A stretch of 53,111 bases of DNA, taken from assembly GCA_045614565.1 (NCBI GenBank), contig JAZLDG010000095.1, forward strand, positions 1 through 53,111, in the 5' to 3' direction. The position numbers were made by a program, and so were the translations under genes. How positions within the stretch are numbered: position 1 is the stretch's first letter; each line of letters begins with the position of its first letter. Source of the DNA: Scatosoma sp045614565 (GTDB lineage: Bacteria; Bacillota; Clostridia; Christensenellales; Borkfalkiaceae). This document shows positions 1 to 7,794 of the stretch, one piece after another. The notes under the pieces are model-generated. The model was not told the origin of the DNA and ran no database searches. It saw nothing but the letters and a program-made list of their open reading frames with translations.

Positions 1-327
1 ACGCGAGCTGGGTTCAAAACGTCGTGAGACAGTTTGGTCCCTATCCATCGTGGGCGTAGGATACTTGAGAAGGCTTGTCCTTAGTACGAGAGGACCGGGA
101 TGAACGCACCAACTGTGCACCTGTTGTCGCGCCAGCGGCATAGCAGGGTAGCGGAGTGCGGTTGAGATAAACGCTGAAAGCATCTAAGCGTGAAACTCGC
201 TTCAAGATAAGGTATCCCACAGCGTAGGCTGGTAAGACCCCTTGCAGACAACAAGGTTGATAGGTCGGAGGTGTAAGCGCAGTAATGTGTGTAGCTGACC
301 GATACTAATAGGTCGAGGGCTTGATCT
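1..327 (+). rRNA. rrl: 23S rRNA, 3' end (partial)
   Basis: This is the last part of a large-subunit rRNA gene whose 5' portion lies outside the window. It contains the sarcin-ricin loop (AGTACGAGAGGACC, about 83-96) and ends with the closing strand GGGCTTGATC near 317-326. That end can pair with GATCAAGC at the start of the 23S gene at the right edge of the window. The mature 3' end is placed by this pairing and could be off by a few bases. It is followed by 5S and tRNA-Asn. Confidence 0.97.
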
Positions 328-430
328 CAATAAAATGAGAGAGAGCTTGAGTATACGAACTCTTTTCTAGAAAAGGATTCTATAATTTTTACGAGCACAA
401 AAAGAAAGATATGAAGAAATGCCAAAAAGG

Positions 431-455
431 TTTGCTATGTAGTTGTTAGTCTTCT
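431..455 (+). other. 3' strand of the 23S precursor processing stem
   Basis: This 25-base segment in the 23S-5S spacer is the reverse complement of 52749-52773, the leader of the other 23S copy, apart from two positions that would be G-U pairs. If both copies share these flanks, the strands would pair around 23S to form the long stem normally cut by RNase III. The partner strand for this copy lies outside the window. Confidence 0.75.
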
Positions 456-514
456 AAAAAGAAGGTTAAGAATAGTATATAAGTTACCGAAAGAAAGCGG
501 TAATAGATATAACC

Positions 515-632
<118 letters not shown>

Positions 633-635
633 TAT

Positions 636-711
636 TGCCCCTTAGCTCAGTCGGTAGAGCAACGGACTGTTAATCCGTGTGTCGTCAGTTCGAGCCTGAC
701 AGGGGCAGCCA
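636..711 (+). tRNA. tRNA-Asn (GTT)
   Basis: A full cloverleaf is visible. The acceptor strands TGCCCCT and AGGGGCA pair perfectly. The D-arm is AGCTCAGTCGGTAGAGC, the anticodon loop CTGTTAA has GTT at 669-671, the T-arm contains GTTCGAGCC, and CCA is encoded at 709-711. It is the last gene of the 23S-5S-tRNA unit. Its anticodon-to-T-arm segment (667-698) recurs at 25074-25105, which suggests it served as an integration target. Confidence 0.97.
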
Positions 712-716
712 AAAGA

Positions 717-762
717 ATGGGTCTATAAGTATTTTGCTTATAGACCCATATTTTTTTATTTT
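717..762 (+). terminator. Rho-independent terminator of the rRNA-tRNA unit
   Basis: A 13-bp perfect stem (717-729 with 737-749) with a 7-base loop is followed by a T-rich run. It sits directly after tRNA-Asn. Confidence 0.9.
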
Positions 763-794
763 TACGCTGAAATCGGCGTTTTATAGCAAAAATT

Positions 795-836
795 AAGACC
801 TATAAGAGCATTTTTACACTTTTATAGGTCTTTTTT
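795..836 (+). terminator. Second terminator hairpin
   Basis: The stem AAGACCTATAA (795-805) pairs with TTATAGGTCTT (822-832) and is followed by T residues. It resembles the preceding hairpin in sequence and probably acts as a backup stop for rRNA transcription. Confidence 0.75.
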
Positions 837-872
837 AGTGCAATTATTTAGAAAAACGTCACGATAGATTTC

Positions 873-918
873 GTCCCACACACTTTAAGTCAATGTGTGC
901 TAAAACTCTCCCACACCT
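873..918 (+). repeat. GTCCCACACA repeat pair, left side
   Basis: GTCCCACACACT (873-884) is followed about 35 bases on by CTCCCACACCT (908-918). A similar pair lies just after the restriction-modification gene at 3595-3638. The bases after the second copy (GGATTTGAAC) resemble a tRNA T-arm read from the other strand. The pairs may mark the ends of an inserted cassette; this is inferred. Confidence 0.5.
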
Positions 919-956
919 GGATTTGAACTATATCGTAACAAATACTTGACTTTTTA

Positions 957-999
957 TTGAATATATGATATCATAGCATTATAATATTATGATATCATT
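957..999 (+). promoter_or_regulatory. Promoter with twin palindromic operators
   Basis: TTGAAT (957-962) and TATAAT (980-985) are 17 bases apart. An alternative pair, TTGACT (946-951) and TATCAT (969-974), also has 17-bp spacing. The palindrome TATGATATCATA (964-975) overlaps the promoter core and a second ATGATATCAT (989-998) lies near the start site, with centres 24 bp apart. This is a natural arrangement for cooperative autorepression by the ribbon-helix-helix protein encoded next. Confidence 0.75.
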
Positions 1000-1019
1000 A
1001 CAAACATGGAGATTATGAT

Positions 1020-1205
1020 ATGAATAAAACGAAAACGAGAACGGCTGATAAGGTTACCTTTCCGTTACGTTTGCCACCCAAAATGTATAAGCAGATTAGG
1101 GAAAAGGTAAACGTAGTTAAGGAAAATGAAAATTACGCTTATAGCATAAACGACTTTTTAACGGAAATTATCGAAAAAGGATTAAAGGAGAAAAACAATG
1201 ATTAG
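1020..1205 (+). CDS. Ribbon-helix-helix (Arc/CopG-like) regulator, 61 aa
   Basis: This small basic protein has the pattern of a ribbon-helix-helix DNA-binding fold: a beta-strand-like segment (VTFPLRLPPKM, about residues 13-23), then two helices ending in SINDFLTEIIEKGL. Such proteins bind as dimers and usually repress their own operon. A GGAG site lies eight bases before the ATG, and the gene overlaps the next start by eight bases, so translation is probably coupled. The two palindromes in its promoter are the obvious operators. I infer that it controls expression of the downstream restriction-modification enzyme. An antitoxin role is less likely because the partner is not toxin-like. Confidence 0.75.
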   Translation: MNKTKTRTADKVTFPLRLPPKMYKQIREKVNVVKENENYAYSINDFLTEIIEKGLKEKNND

Positions 1206-3582
1206 AGCAGATATAATTTCAACTATTGGTAGAGATTTTTTAGATAGTAATATAGAAAATGATGAATATAGTTATCCTAAAGCATACAAGGCATTAAATC
1301 TTCCTTTTACGCCTATATGTGATAAAAAGGGAAGAAAATTTGAGAAAGTCGATATAAGATTTGTCAAAGACGGAATAACGGTGCTTGTTGAAACCAAAGT
1401 AAATTTTTCTAAAGTAGATGAAGAACAATTATCGGCTTATGTTGAGTATGAAAAAAAGCTTACGGGAAACAAAATCATAGCGATTTTGGCGAATACAGAA
1501 AATGATGATATTAAGGTTTGGCGTGGTGTTGTTTCGGATAATAATTTTTTAAATAAAGAAGATGCTATTCGAGAGATGCATGAATATGTAGATTTTTACA
1601 CTTCTAAAATAAATGACAAAGAAAAGATAATGTCTAATACTTATAAATTAAATAAGTTATTACATAAACATGGAATTTCGGAAGAATTAAGAAGTCAATT
1701 TGTAGGGACTTGTTTATTAAGTCTAAAAAATGGTCTTGAATATAATATAGTTTCACTTACCGCAGCGCAAATTAGGGCAAGAATCAAAGAAACATTGGAA
1801 GAACTATTAAATAATGACATAAATAAAGCGGGTAAGTTATCATTATTAGAAAAAAATGTTCTTTTGTCACAGGATATTAGATCTTTAAAAATAGAAAGTT
1901 TTAGAGAGATACTAAAATATATTGAGAATAATATTTTGCCATTTATTAATGATAAAAGCACATCAGGTCAAGATTTATTAAATTTATTTTTTGTAACTTT
2001 TAACAAGTATGTAAAAACTAATAAAAATTTAGCATTTACACCTGATCATATTACTGATTTTATGACTAAAATAACAGGTGTTAATAAACATTCTGTTATT
2101 TTAGATCCCTGTTGTGGTAGTGGTTCGTTTTTGGTTAGGGCAATGACGCAGGCTTTGGAGGATTGTTCAACGGAACGAGAACAGAATGGAATAAAAAAGC
2201 ATAATGTTTATGGAATTGAATATGATGAAAATATTTACGGTTTAGCAACTACAAATATGTTAATACATTCTGATGGCAATTCTAACATAATTCAAGGAAG
2301 TTGTTTTGATTTTAAGGATTGGATACAAAATGCAAAACCGACTGTAATTTTAATGAACCCGCCTTATAATGCGCAAAGAAAACATATGCCTGCACATTTT
2401 GTTTCGAAGTGGAGTAAAGATAAAAAAGAAGATCCAACGAAAGGGCTTTATTTTGTCAAGTATATTGCGGATACATTAAATAGTTGTAATATACAAGCTA
2501 CGTTAGCCGTGTTATTACCAGTTGCGTGTGCTATTGGAACAAGTAAAGAAATTGAAAAAGTAAAAATTGATATTTTAAAATCAAATACATTAGATGCGGT
2601 TTTTACTTTGCCAAACGATGTGTTTCATCCTGCTGCGGCACCATCTGCTTGTTGTATGGTTTTTAAAATAGGTAAAAAGCATAGTGATATCACAAATCCA
2701 CCGACATTTTTTGGCTATTTTAAAGAAGATGGTTTTAAAAAGAAGAAGAATTTAGGTAGGGTTGAACAGAAAGATGTAAATGGTAACAGTGTATGGAAAA
2801 AAATTGAACAGCAGTGGCTTGAACTTTATAGAGATAGACGCATCGTGGATGGTTTGAGCGCAAATAAAAAAGTAAATGGCAAAGATGAGTGGTTGTGTGA
2901 AGCTTACATGAAGACGGATTATAGTATTATATCTGAAACGATGTTTAGAGAATCTATAAATCATTATATGGCATATTTAATAAAATCTGGCAAATATCCC
3001 AATGCAGTTTATAAGCCGTCATCGGCGCAAGAATTAGATGTCCAATTGTGGGAAGAATTTTATATTTTAAAAACTAAAAATAGAGCAGGCTTATTTGATA
3101 TAGAAAATTGCAAATGCGGATGTGCTGGTGATCTTGAAGATGGTGACGATGTTAATTATATCGGTGCAAAAAAAGCTGATAATGGAGTGATGAAAAGAGT
3201 TGTAAGCGACGATAATTTATTATCTAAAGGAAAAGGTATTTTGTTTATATGTGATGGAGAAGGTTCTGTTGGATATACAAACTATATGGATGAAGATTTT
3301 ATTGGATCGACAACAACGGCAATTGGATATAATAAAAATTTAAATGTATTTAATGCACTATTTTTAATAACTATTCTTGATCAAGAGAAATTTAAATTTT
3401 CTTATGGGCGTAAGTATCGTGCGAATTTAGATAAAATTGTGATTAAGTTGCCTATTTGTCGCAATGAAGATGGTACGCCTGTTTATGATAAGAATAATAC
3501 ATACTCTTCCAAAGGTTATATTCCAGATTGGGGATATATGGAGAATTATATAAAATCTTTACCATATGGCGACAGGATATAA
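1198..3582 (+). CDS. Single-chain restriction-modification enzyme (type IIG-like: nuclease, N6-adenine methylase, specificity domain)
   Basis: This 794-aa protein appears to combine all three functions of a restriction-modification system. The N-terminal region shows a PD-(D/E)XK-type arrangement (D52, E65-T-K67). The central region is an HsdM-like adenine methyltransferase with the AdoMet motif DPCCGSGSF (303-311) and the catalytic NPPY (387-390). The last 170 or so residues resemble an HsdS-type target-recognition domain ending in a YGRKYRANLDKIVIKLP-like anchor. No separate HsdR or HsdS gene is nearby. The sequence is very AT-rich, suggesting transfer. It is preceded by a small regulator that overlaps its start. 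It could instead be a methylase with an inactive nuclease domain. Confidence 0.85.
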   Translation: MIRADIISTIGRDFLDSNIENDEYSYPKAYKALNLPFTPICDKKGRKFEKVDIRFVKDGITVLVETKVNFSKVDEEQLSAYVEYEKKLTGNKIIAILANTENDDIKVWRGVVSDNNFLNKEDAIREMHEYVDFYTSKINDKEKIMSNTYKLNKLLHKHGISEELRSQFVGTCLLSLKNGLEYNIVSLTAAQIRARIKETLEELLNNDINKAGKLSLLEKNVLLSQDIRSLKIESFREILKYIENNILPFINDKSTSGQDLLNLFFVTFNKYVKTNKNLAFTPDHITDFMTKITGVNKHSVILDPCCGSGSFLVRAMTQALEDCSTEREQNGIKKHNVYGIEYDENIYGLATTNMLIHSDGNSNIIQGSCFDFKDWIQNAKPTVILMNPPYNAQRKHMPAHFVSKWSKDKKEDPTKGLYFVKYIADTLNSCNIQATLAVLLPVACAIGTSKEIEKVKIDILKSNTLDAVFTLPNDVFHPAAAPSACCMVFKIGKKHSDITNPPTFFGYFKEDGFKKKKNLGRVEQKDVNGNSVWKKIEQQWLELYRDRRIVDGLSANKKVNGKDEWLCEAYMKTDYSIISETMFRESINHYMAYLIKSGKYPNAVYKPSSAQELDVQLWEEFYILKTKNRAGLFDIENCKCGCAGDLEDGDDVNYIGAKKADNGVMKRVVSDDNLLSKGKGILFICDGEGSVGYTNYMDEDFIGSTTTAIGYNKNLNVFNALFLITILDQEKFKFSYGRKYRANLDKIVIKLPICRNEDGTPVYDKNNTYSSKGYIPDWGYMENYIKSLPYGDRI

Positions 3583-3594
3583 AAAATACTTTTA

Positions 3595-3638
3595 GTCCCA
3601 CACACTATACCAAAAAACGAGATTTTGTCCCACACATA
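3595..3638 (+). repeat. GTCCCACACA repeat pair, right side
   Basis: GTCCCACACACT (3595-3606) is identical over 12 bases to the copy at 873-884. A second copy, GTCCCACACAT, lies at 3628-3638. Together with the left pair they bracket the regulator and restriction-modification gene. The rest of the 348-bp gap up to the next gene holds a terminator and a promoter. Confidence 0.5.
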
Positions 3639-3674
3639 CATCTTTCACTGATGAAATAGCTGTCAGTGAATAAA

Positions 3675-3707
3675 AAGACGAGATTGAATAAATCTCGTCT
3701 TTTTTAT
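3675..3707 (+). terminator. Terminator after the restriction-modification gene
   Basis: The stem AAGACGAGATT (3675-3685) and AATCTCGTCTT (3691-3701) is perfect over 11 bp with a 5-base loop and is followed by T residues. Confidence 0.85.
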
Positions 3708-3848
3708 TTCTTAAAAACTGCATAAAATAGGGCAAAATAGAATAATTATTCACTCAAAAAGTTGGACAAAAATGTTACAATTTAGAGCTGTCATCCCAGA
3801 ACCTATAGGGTTTGAAATGACGACTTTATTTTAGATGTATAAAACTGA

Positions 3849-3877
3849 TTGAAATATTTAAGATTATATGATATAAT
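3849..3877 (+). promoter_or_regulatory. Promoter of the zinc-ribbon gene
   Basis: TTGAAA (3849-3854) and TATAAT (3872-3877) are separated by 17 bases, about 50 bases before the start codon at 3931. Confidence 0.7.
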
Positions 3878-3930
3878 TATAATACTAATTTCTAATGATT
3901 TGAGAACATTTCAAATAAAAGGAGAAAACT

Positions 3931-4563
3931 ATGAGTATGCCAATGGATATTGAAAGAACGTGTGCGGTTTGTGGAAAAAAGTCAGAGCAAACGGTTTTGG
4001 CTTCTACAAACCGATTTGGTGCTTCTGATTTGGATTTGCGTCCACCTGAAATGGAGCGTAGTACTATGGATTGGTGGCTTGAAGAATGTCCGCATTGTGG
4101 TTATGTTGCAAATGATTTAGCTCAAAAAACTCTCATTACAAAAGAGTGGATAAAAGATAATCGGTATATTTTTTGCGATAATAGAAACTTTGTGAGTACA
4201 CTTGCTGAAAAGTTTTATAAATATTATTTAATTAATGTTACAAACAATGACCATAAAGCTGCTTTTTACGCGGTTTTACATACGGCGTGGGTTTGTGACG
4301 ACGCAGAAGATGTGGATAATGCAATTTATTGTAGAGAAAAGTCGTTGGAAGAATTGTCAAAATTCGTTGTTGATAATGATGAAGAAGAGACGTTCTTGCT
4401 TATGCGCGCCGACTTATTGCGTAGAACAAGGCAATTTGATTTGCTTATTAAAGAATATGAAGGGAAAATGTTTTCCGAAGAATTATTAAATAAGATTGCT
4501 GTTTTTCAAGTTGAAAAAGCAAAGAAACGAGATACTGCATGTTATACAGTAGCAGATGTTTAA
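3931..4563 (+). CDS. DUF2225-like protein with N-terminal zinc ribbon, 210 aa
   Basis: Two CxxC pairs (C11/C14 in TCAVCGKK and C53/C56 in ECPHCGY) would bind one zinc ion, as in the DUF2225 family. The remaining 150 residues are mostly helical and could form TPR-like repeats (for example the stretch around residues 105-190 rich in alternating A/L/E). An AGGAG ribosome site precedes the ATG by six bases. The gene stands alone between its own promoter and terminator. DUF2225 has no settled function. The assignment rests on the cysteine pattern and layout only. Confidence 0.6.
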   Translation: MSMPMDIERTCAVCGKKSEQTVLASTNRFGASDLDLRPPEMERSTMDWWLEECPHCGYVANDLAQKTLITKEWIKDNRYIFCDNRNFVSTLAEKFYKYYLINVTNNDHKAAFYAVLHTAWVCDDAEDVDNAIYCREKSLEELSKFVVDNDEEETFLLMRADLLRRTRQFDLLIKEYEGKMFSEELLNKIAVFQVEKAKKRDTACYTVADV

Positions 4564-4610
4564 AAAATTTTTGGACGAAATGACAGCTATTTTGTAAGTG
4601 TAAGACATCA

Positions 4611-4655
4611 TGCAGGAATTTGTGCATAAACGCACAAAATTCCTGCATTTTTGTT
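4611..4655 (+). terminator. Terminator after the zinc-ribbon gene
   Basis: TGCAGGAATT-TGTGC (4611-4625) pairs with GCACAAAATTCCTGCA (4632-4647) with a one-base bulge, and is followed by TTTTTG and more T residues. Confidence 0.8.
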
Positions 4656-4755
4656 TTATTTATGCATTTTTTGCAGCGTTAAAATAGCCGATGCTTACAA
4701 AAAGGTCGGCGAAAATGGTACGTAAAATTGTCACTGAAGAAATTCGGTGGTTTTT

Positions 4756-5243
4756 TTATTTGTGCTCGTAGCGGTATTTTCCCATCTCTTGAATTTGCAA
4801 TTCGGAGCGTTCTTGGAAGTGGGTATATACGGTGGTTGTAATCGAGCTGTCCGCTCTATGCCCTGCCCAAAGGCTGACAATTTCACGACGAATTCCACAT
4901 TCCTGCGCACGCGTGATAAAGGTGTGTCGAAGGTTGTGTAAGTGGTGGTTTGGAAATACGTCTTTGAAATGATTTGTCAAGGGGTTCAGTGAAACGGCCT
5001 TGATGGCTTCGATGTCAATAAAGGGTAAAACGTGCTTCAACATCGGCGAAATGGGGATACTACAGCTTTTCTCTTTCATACCCTTTCGTTGCTTTGCGGT
5101 AATTACGGAAACCCATTGTTCGTCTACGGTCAAGGTGGCAAGCTCGGAGCGGCGTAAGCCCGTATATAAGATAAAGGCGTACGCTTAAACGTTTTGGATG
5201 GCAGTATATAGGCGTTTGGAAGCGTAGTAAATCAAGTAATCGC
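4756..5243 (-). pseudogene. Decayed tyrosine recombinase (integrase), catalytic half
   Basis: Read on the minus strand, 5185 down to 4756 encodes the C-terminal catalytic domain of a phage-type integrase: TGLRRSEL (first Arg), HNLRHTF (HxxR), LWAGH and the nucleophile context VYTHF. The same frame continues upstream as DYLIYYASKRLYTAIQNV but is broken by an in-frame TAA near 5186-5188 and another stop just beyond about 5243. No N-terminal arm-binding domain can be found. It is homologous to the fragment at 28187-28706. Together with the tRNA-Asn copy at 25074 it supports an old integrative element in this region. Confidence 0.8.
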
Positions 5244-5529
5244 CCGTATTTTTATGCGGCAATTAGGGTAAATGAAGGGGGCATGGTCGGGATGAATGTA
5301 AAAATCAAGGAATATCAGCGTAAAGCAGGCAAGCGAATAAGTGTCATAAAAAACATTTATTTTAGCGAAAGATTTGGCAGTACGGTGGTGAGTCCTTTGC
5401 GCCGTGCGAATAGAAAATTTTGGAAAATTGTCTCGGCGAGATAAATAAAAAGCGCGCCAAAATTGACGCGCAGGGGATCGATAAAAAGACGTTTATAGGC
5501 GATTACGAGCAATGGTTTAGAAAAAAGAA

Positions 5530-5628
5530 GCACCGAAGAAGAACGTAGCCCGACATGCCTTGCTAGGGCGGAGTTCTTCTTCGGTGCGTTTCGCTTGGTT
5601 TTTGGGGCGCGTACCAAGCACACGCCCC
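5530..5628. repeat. Long hairpin followed by interleaved inverted repeats
   Basis: A 15-bp perfect inverted repeat (5530-5544 with 5573-5587, GCACCGAAGAAGAAC) encloses 28 bases. It is followed by two interleaved inverted repeats: GCTTGGT (5593-5599) with ACCAAGC (5613-5619), and GGGGCG (5604-5609) with CGCCCC (5623-5628), so both stems could form only as a pseudoknot. The 660-bp stretch 5244-5903 has no convincing gene. It is probably leftover element DNA plus the capsule promoter. Confidence 0.55.
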
Positions 5629-5714
5629 ACTATCAGCCATGACCACAAGTGGACAAAAGCGGACGTTTGCAATTATTTTTTAAAAAAATATTTTGGTTAT
5701 TTTGAATATTTCAT

Positions 5715-5756
5715 CGCGTACATGGTATCTCGTTTTTGCTTGACCGCGTACATGGT
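5715..5756 (+). repeat. Two 12-bp direct repeats upstream of the capsule promoter
   Basis: CGCGTACATGGT occurs at 5715-5726 and 5745-5756, exactly 30 bp apart (three helical turns), about 80-120 bp before the -35 box of the capsule operon. The spacing would suit a regulator binding the same DNA face twice. No regulator gene is adjacent. Confidence 0.45.
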
Positions 5757-5835
5757 GCCTTTATTTTGCTTTAAATACGGAAATTTTTATCCTATGATAA
5801 TATTTTATATTATCAATTTTACCGTATAAACACTA

Positions 5836-5864
5836 TTGACAACGCATTTTTTTTGTGGTATAAT
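5836..5864 (+). promoter_or_regulatory. Consensus promoter of the capsule operon
   Basis: TTGACA (5836-5841) and TATAAT (5859-5864) match the consensus at all positions with 17-bp spacing. Transcription would start near 5871, which excludes any start codon before that and supports translation from 5904. Confidence 0.9.
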
Positions 5865-5903
5865 ATATTTATATATTATAAAATTTGTTTTAAGGACTTC
5901 GGT

Positions 5904-6587
5904 ATGTATAAGCATTTTTTGAAGAGATTCTTTGACTTGATATTATCCTTTTTCGGAATTATCATTTTGTTAATTCCTATGGCAATATTGGCGATTGCGA
6001 TAAAATGTGACAGCAAGGGGCCTGTCTTTTTTAAACAAAAAAGGATCGGCAATCATAAGAAGACTTTTATGATTTTAAAATTCCGCACGATGAGGACGGA
6101 TACACCACACGATGCACCTACGCATGAGCTTTCCGATCCTAAAAAATGGATTACGAAAGTGGGTGGTTTTTTGCGTAAAACTTCCTTGGATGAAATTCCG
6201 CAAATCTTTAATATTTTTGTGGGGCAGATGTCTATTATTGGACCGCGCCCTGCTTTGTGGAATCAAGACGATTTGATTGCTGAGCGTGATAAATATGGGG
6301 TGAATGACGTAAAGCCTGGACTTACGGGCTGGGCGCAAATCAACGGGCGTGATGAGTTAGAAATTCCTGTAAAAGCCAAGTTGGACGGCGAGTACGTTGA
6401 AAAATTGAACGCTGGCAAGTTCAAGGGAATTTCCATGGATTGGAAATGTTTCTGGTGGACAATTTTTTCGGTTCTCAAGAGAGAGGGTGTCGTGGAAGGC
6501 GGTACAGGCGAAATGAAGAAACAACAGCAAGAAAATAATCGGGCAAGCAAAATTGAAGTCACGGATGAAGCTACCATTTCAAGTTAA
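5904..6587 (+). CDS. Undecaprenyl-phosphate sugar-1-phosphate transferase (initiating phosphoglycosyl transferase), 227 aa
   Basis: This enzyme would start each capsule repeat by moving a sugar-1-phosphate from a UDP-sugar to undecaprenyl phosphate at the inner membrane face. It has one N-terminal hydrophobic segment (about 10-33), then the small monotopic family pattern: GPVFFKQKRIG (39-49), KFRTM (59-63), the catalytic Asp-Glu pair in SLDEIPQ (D96-E97) and GPRP (113-116). The ATG at 5904 has a TAAGGA site and lies after the promoter; the longer frame from 5853 overlaps the -10 box and is rejected. The last 25 residues are polar and unlike the family core. First gene of the operon. Confidence 0.9.
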   Translation: MYKHFLKRFFDLILSFFGIIILLIPMAILAIAIKCDSKGPVFFKQKRIGNHKKTFMILKFRTMRTDTPHDAPTHELSDPKKWITKVGGFLRKTSLDEIPQIFNIFVGQMSIIGPRPALWNQDDLIAERDKYGVNDVKPGLTGWAQINGRDELEIPVKAKLDGEYVEKLNAGKFKGISMDWKCFWWTIFSVLKREGVVEGGTGEMKKQQQENNRASKIEVTDEATISS

Positions 6588-6609
6588 AATGTCATTTTAG
6601 AGGGAAACA

Positions 6610-7794
6610 ATGAAAATATTGGTTATTTGTCAGTACTATCATCCGGAGCCATTTCGTATTTCTGATATTTGCGAGGAATGGGTGAAGCAAGGACACGAAG
6701 TGCAGGTTGTGACGGGAAAACCGAATTATCCCATGGGGGAGATATATCACGGTTATCAAGGGCGTGAGAAATGCGATGAGGTTATCAATGGTGTAAAGGT
6801 TCATCGATGTTTTGAAGTTCCCCGAAAAAAAGGAATTGTTTATCGTTTTTTAAATTATTATTCATTTTCGTGGTCTGCTACGAGATATGTAAAAAAATTA
6901 AAAGGATGCTACGACGTTGTTTTTGTAAATCAATTATCTCCTGTAATGATGGTCGAACCCGCTCTTTTTTACAAAAAAAAGCATGGAACAAACACAGTTT
7001 TGTATTGCTTGGATTTGTGGCCAGAAAGCCTTGTGGCAGGAGGGGTAAAACGTAATTCTTTACTTTATAGATATTATTATAAAGTTTCGAAAAAGATATA
7101 CCGTTCGGTAGATAAAATTGCCGTCACTTCCAAGCGCTTTAAACAGTATTTGATTGAGCAATTTGAAATTGCCGAGGAAAAAGTAACCTACATACCGCAA
7201 TATGCGGAGTCATTATTTGACGCGCAAGCTTGTAAAAAGGAAAAAAGAGAAACGATAGATTTATTGTTCGCTGGAAATATTGGATCTGCTCAAAGCGTGG
7301 AAACAATTATCCGGGCTGCTGCAGAAACGCAAGATATAGCAATTTTACGCTGGCATATTGTAGGGGAAGGAAGTTCGTTAAATGCGTGTCAATCTTTGGC
7401 GGCAGAGTTAAATGTGAAGAATGTTACTTTTTATGGACGTAAACCGTTGGAGGATATGCCTTCTTTCTATCGACAGGCGGACGCGATGCTGCTCACTTTG
7501 ATGAAAGATGATATGCTATCGTTAACACTTCCAGGGAAAGTACAAACTTATATGGCTGCGGGGAAGCCTATCATTGCGGTTGCTAATGGCGAAGTTTCTA
7601 CTGTAATACAATCTGCAAAATGTGGTTTTTGTGTATCAGCTCAAGATTATAATGCGTTGGCGCAATGCGTTAGAATGTTTTGCGACTTGCAGAGTTTGGA
7701 ATGTATAGAGTTAGGCAAAAATGCGGAGCGGTTTTATAAAGATAATTTTTCGAAAATGGTTTTTTTTGAAAGGATGGAAGATTTTTTAAAATGA
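6610..7794 (+). CDS. GT4 glycosyltransferase, WbuB-like (probable L-FucNAc transferase), 394 aa
   Basis: This GT-B fold enzyme belongs to the WbuB-type branch of family 4. Its N-terminus (ICQYYHPEPFRISDI and GHEVQVVTGKPNYP) and the YCLDLWPESL segment are characteristic, and LPGKVQTYMAAGKPI is the nucleotide-sugar binding part. In systems with fnlABC, WbuB-type enzymes are thought to transfer N-acetyl-L-fucosamine, and this operon encodes that pathway at 20274-23744, so I infer the same donor. No signal peptide is visible, so it should act at the inner membrane face. It overlaps the next gene by four bases (ATGA). Confidence 0.85.
   Translation: MKILVICQYYHPEPFRISDICEEWVKQGHEVQVVTGKPNYPMGEIYHGYQGREKCDEVINGVKVHRCFEVPRKKGIVYRFLNYYSFSWSATRYVKKLKGCYDVVFVNQLSPVMMVEPALFYKKKHGTNTVLYCLDLWPESLVAGGVKRNSLLYRYYYKVSKKIYRSVDKIAVTSKRFKQYLIEQFEIAEEKVTYIPQYAESLFDAQACKKEKRETIDLLFAGNIGSAQSVETIIRAAAETQDIAILRWHIVGEGSSLNACQSLAAELNVKNVTFYGRKPLEDMPSFYRQADAMLLTLMKDDMLSLTLPGKVQTYMAAGKPIIAVANGEVSTVIQSAKCGFCVSAQDYNALAQCVRMFCDLQSLECIELGKNAERFYKDNFSKMVFFERMEDFLK

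Noticed and set aside
909..930. tRNA gene remnant on the minus strand
   Set aside because: Only about 17 bases resemble a T-arm (CACCTGGATTTGAAC); too short to assign to a tRNA.
1020..3582. Toxin-antitoxin pair made of the RHH protein and the following gene
   Set aside because: The second protein is a 794-aa methylase/nuclease, not a small toxin; RHH control of restriction-modification explains the layout better.
5357..5623. Possible 88-aa minus-strand gene
   Set aside because: It runs through the perfect hairpin at 5530-5587, has no ribosome site and no recognisable protein pattern.
5853..5903. Upstream start for the first capsule gene
   Set aside because: The extra 17 codons overlap the -10 box and lie before the predicted transcript start; the ATG at 5904 has a ribosome site and matches the family N-terminus.
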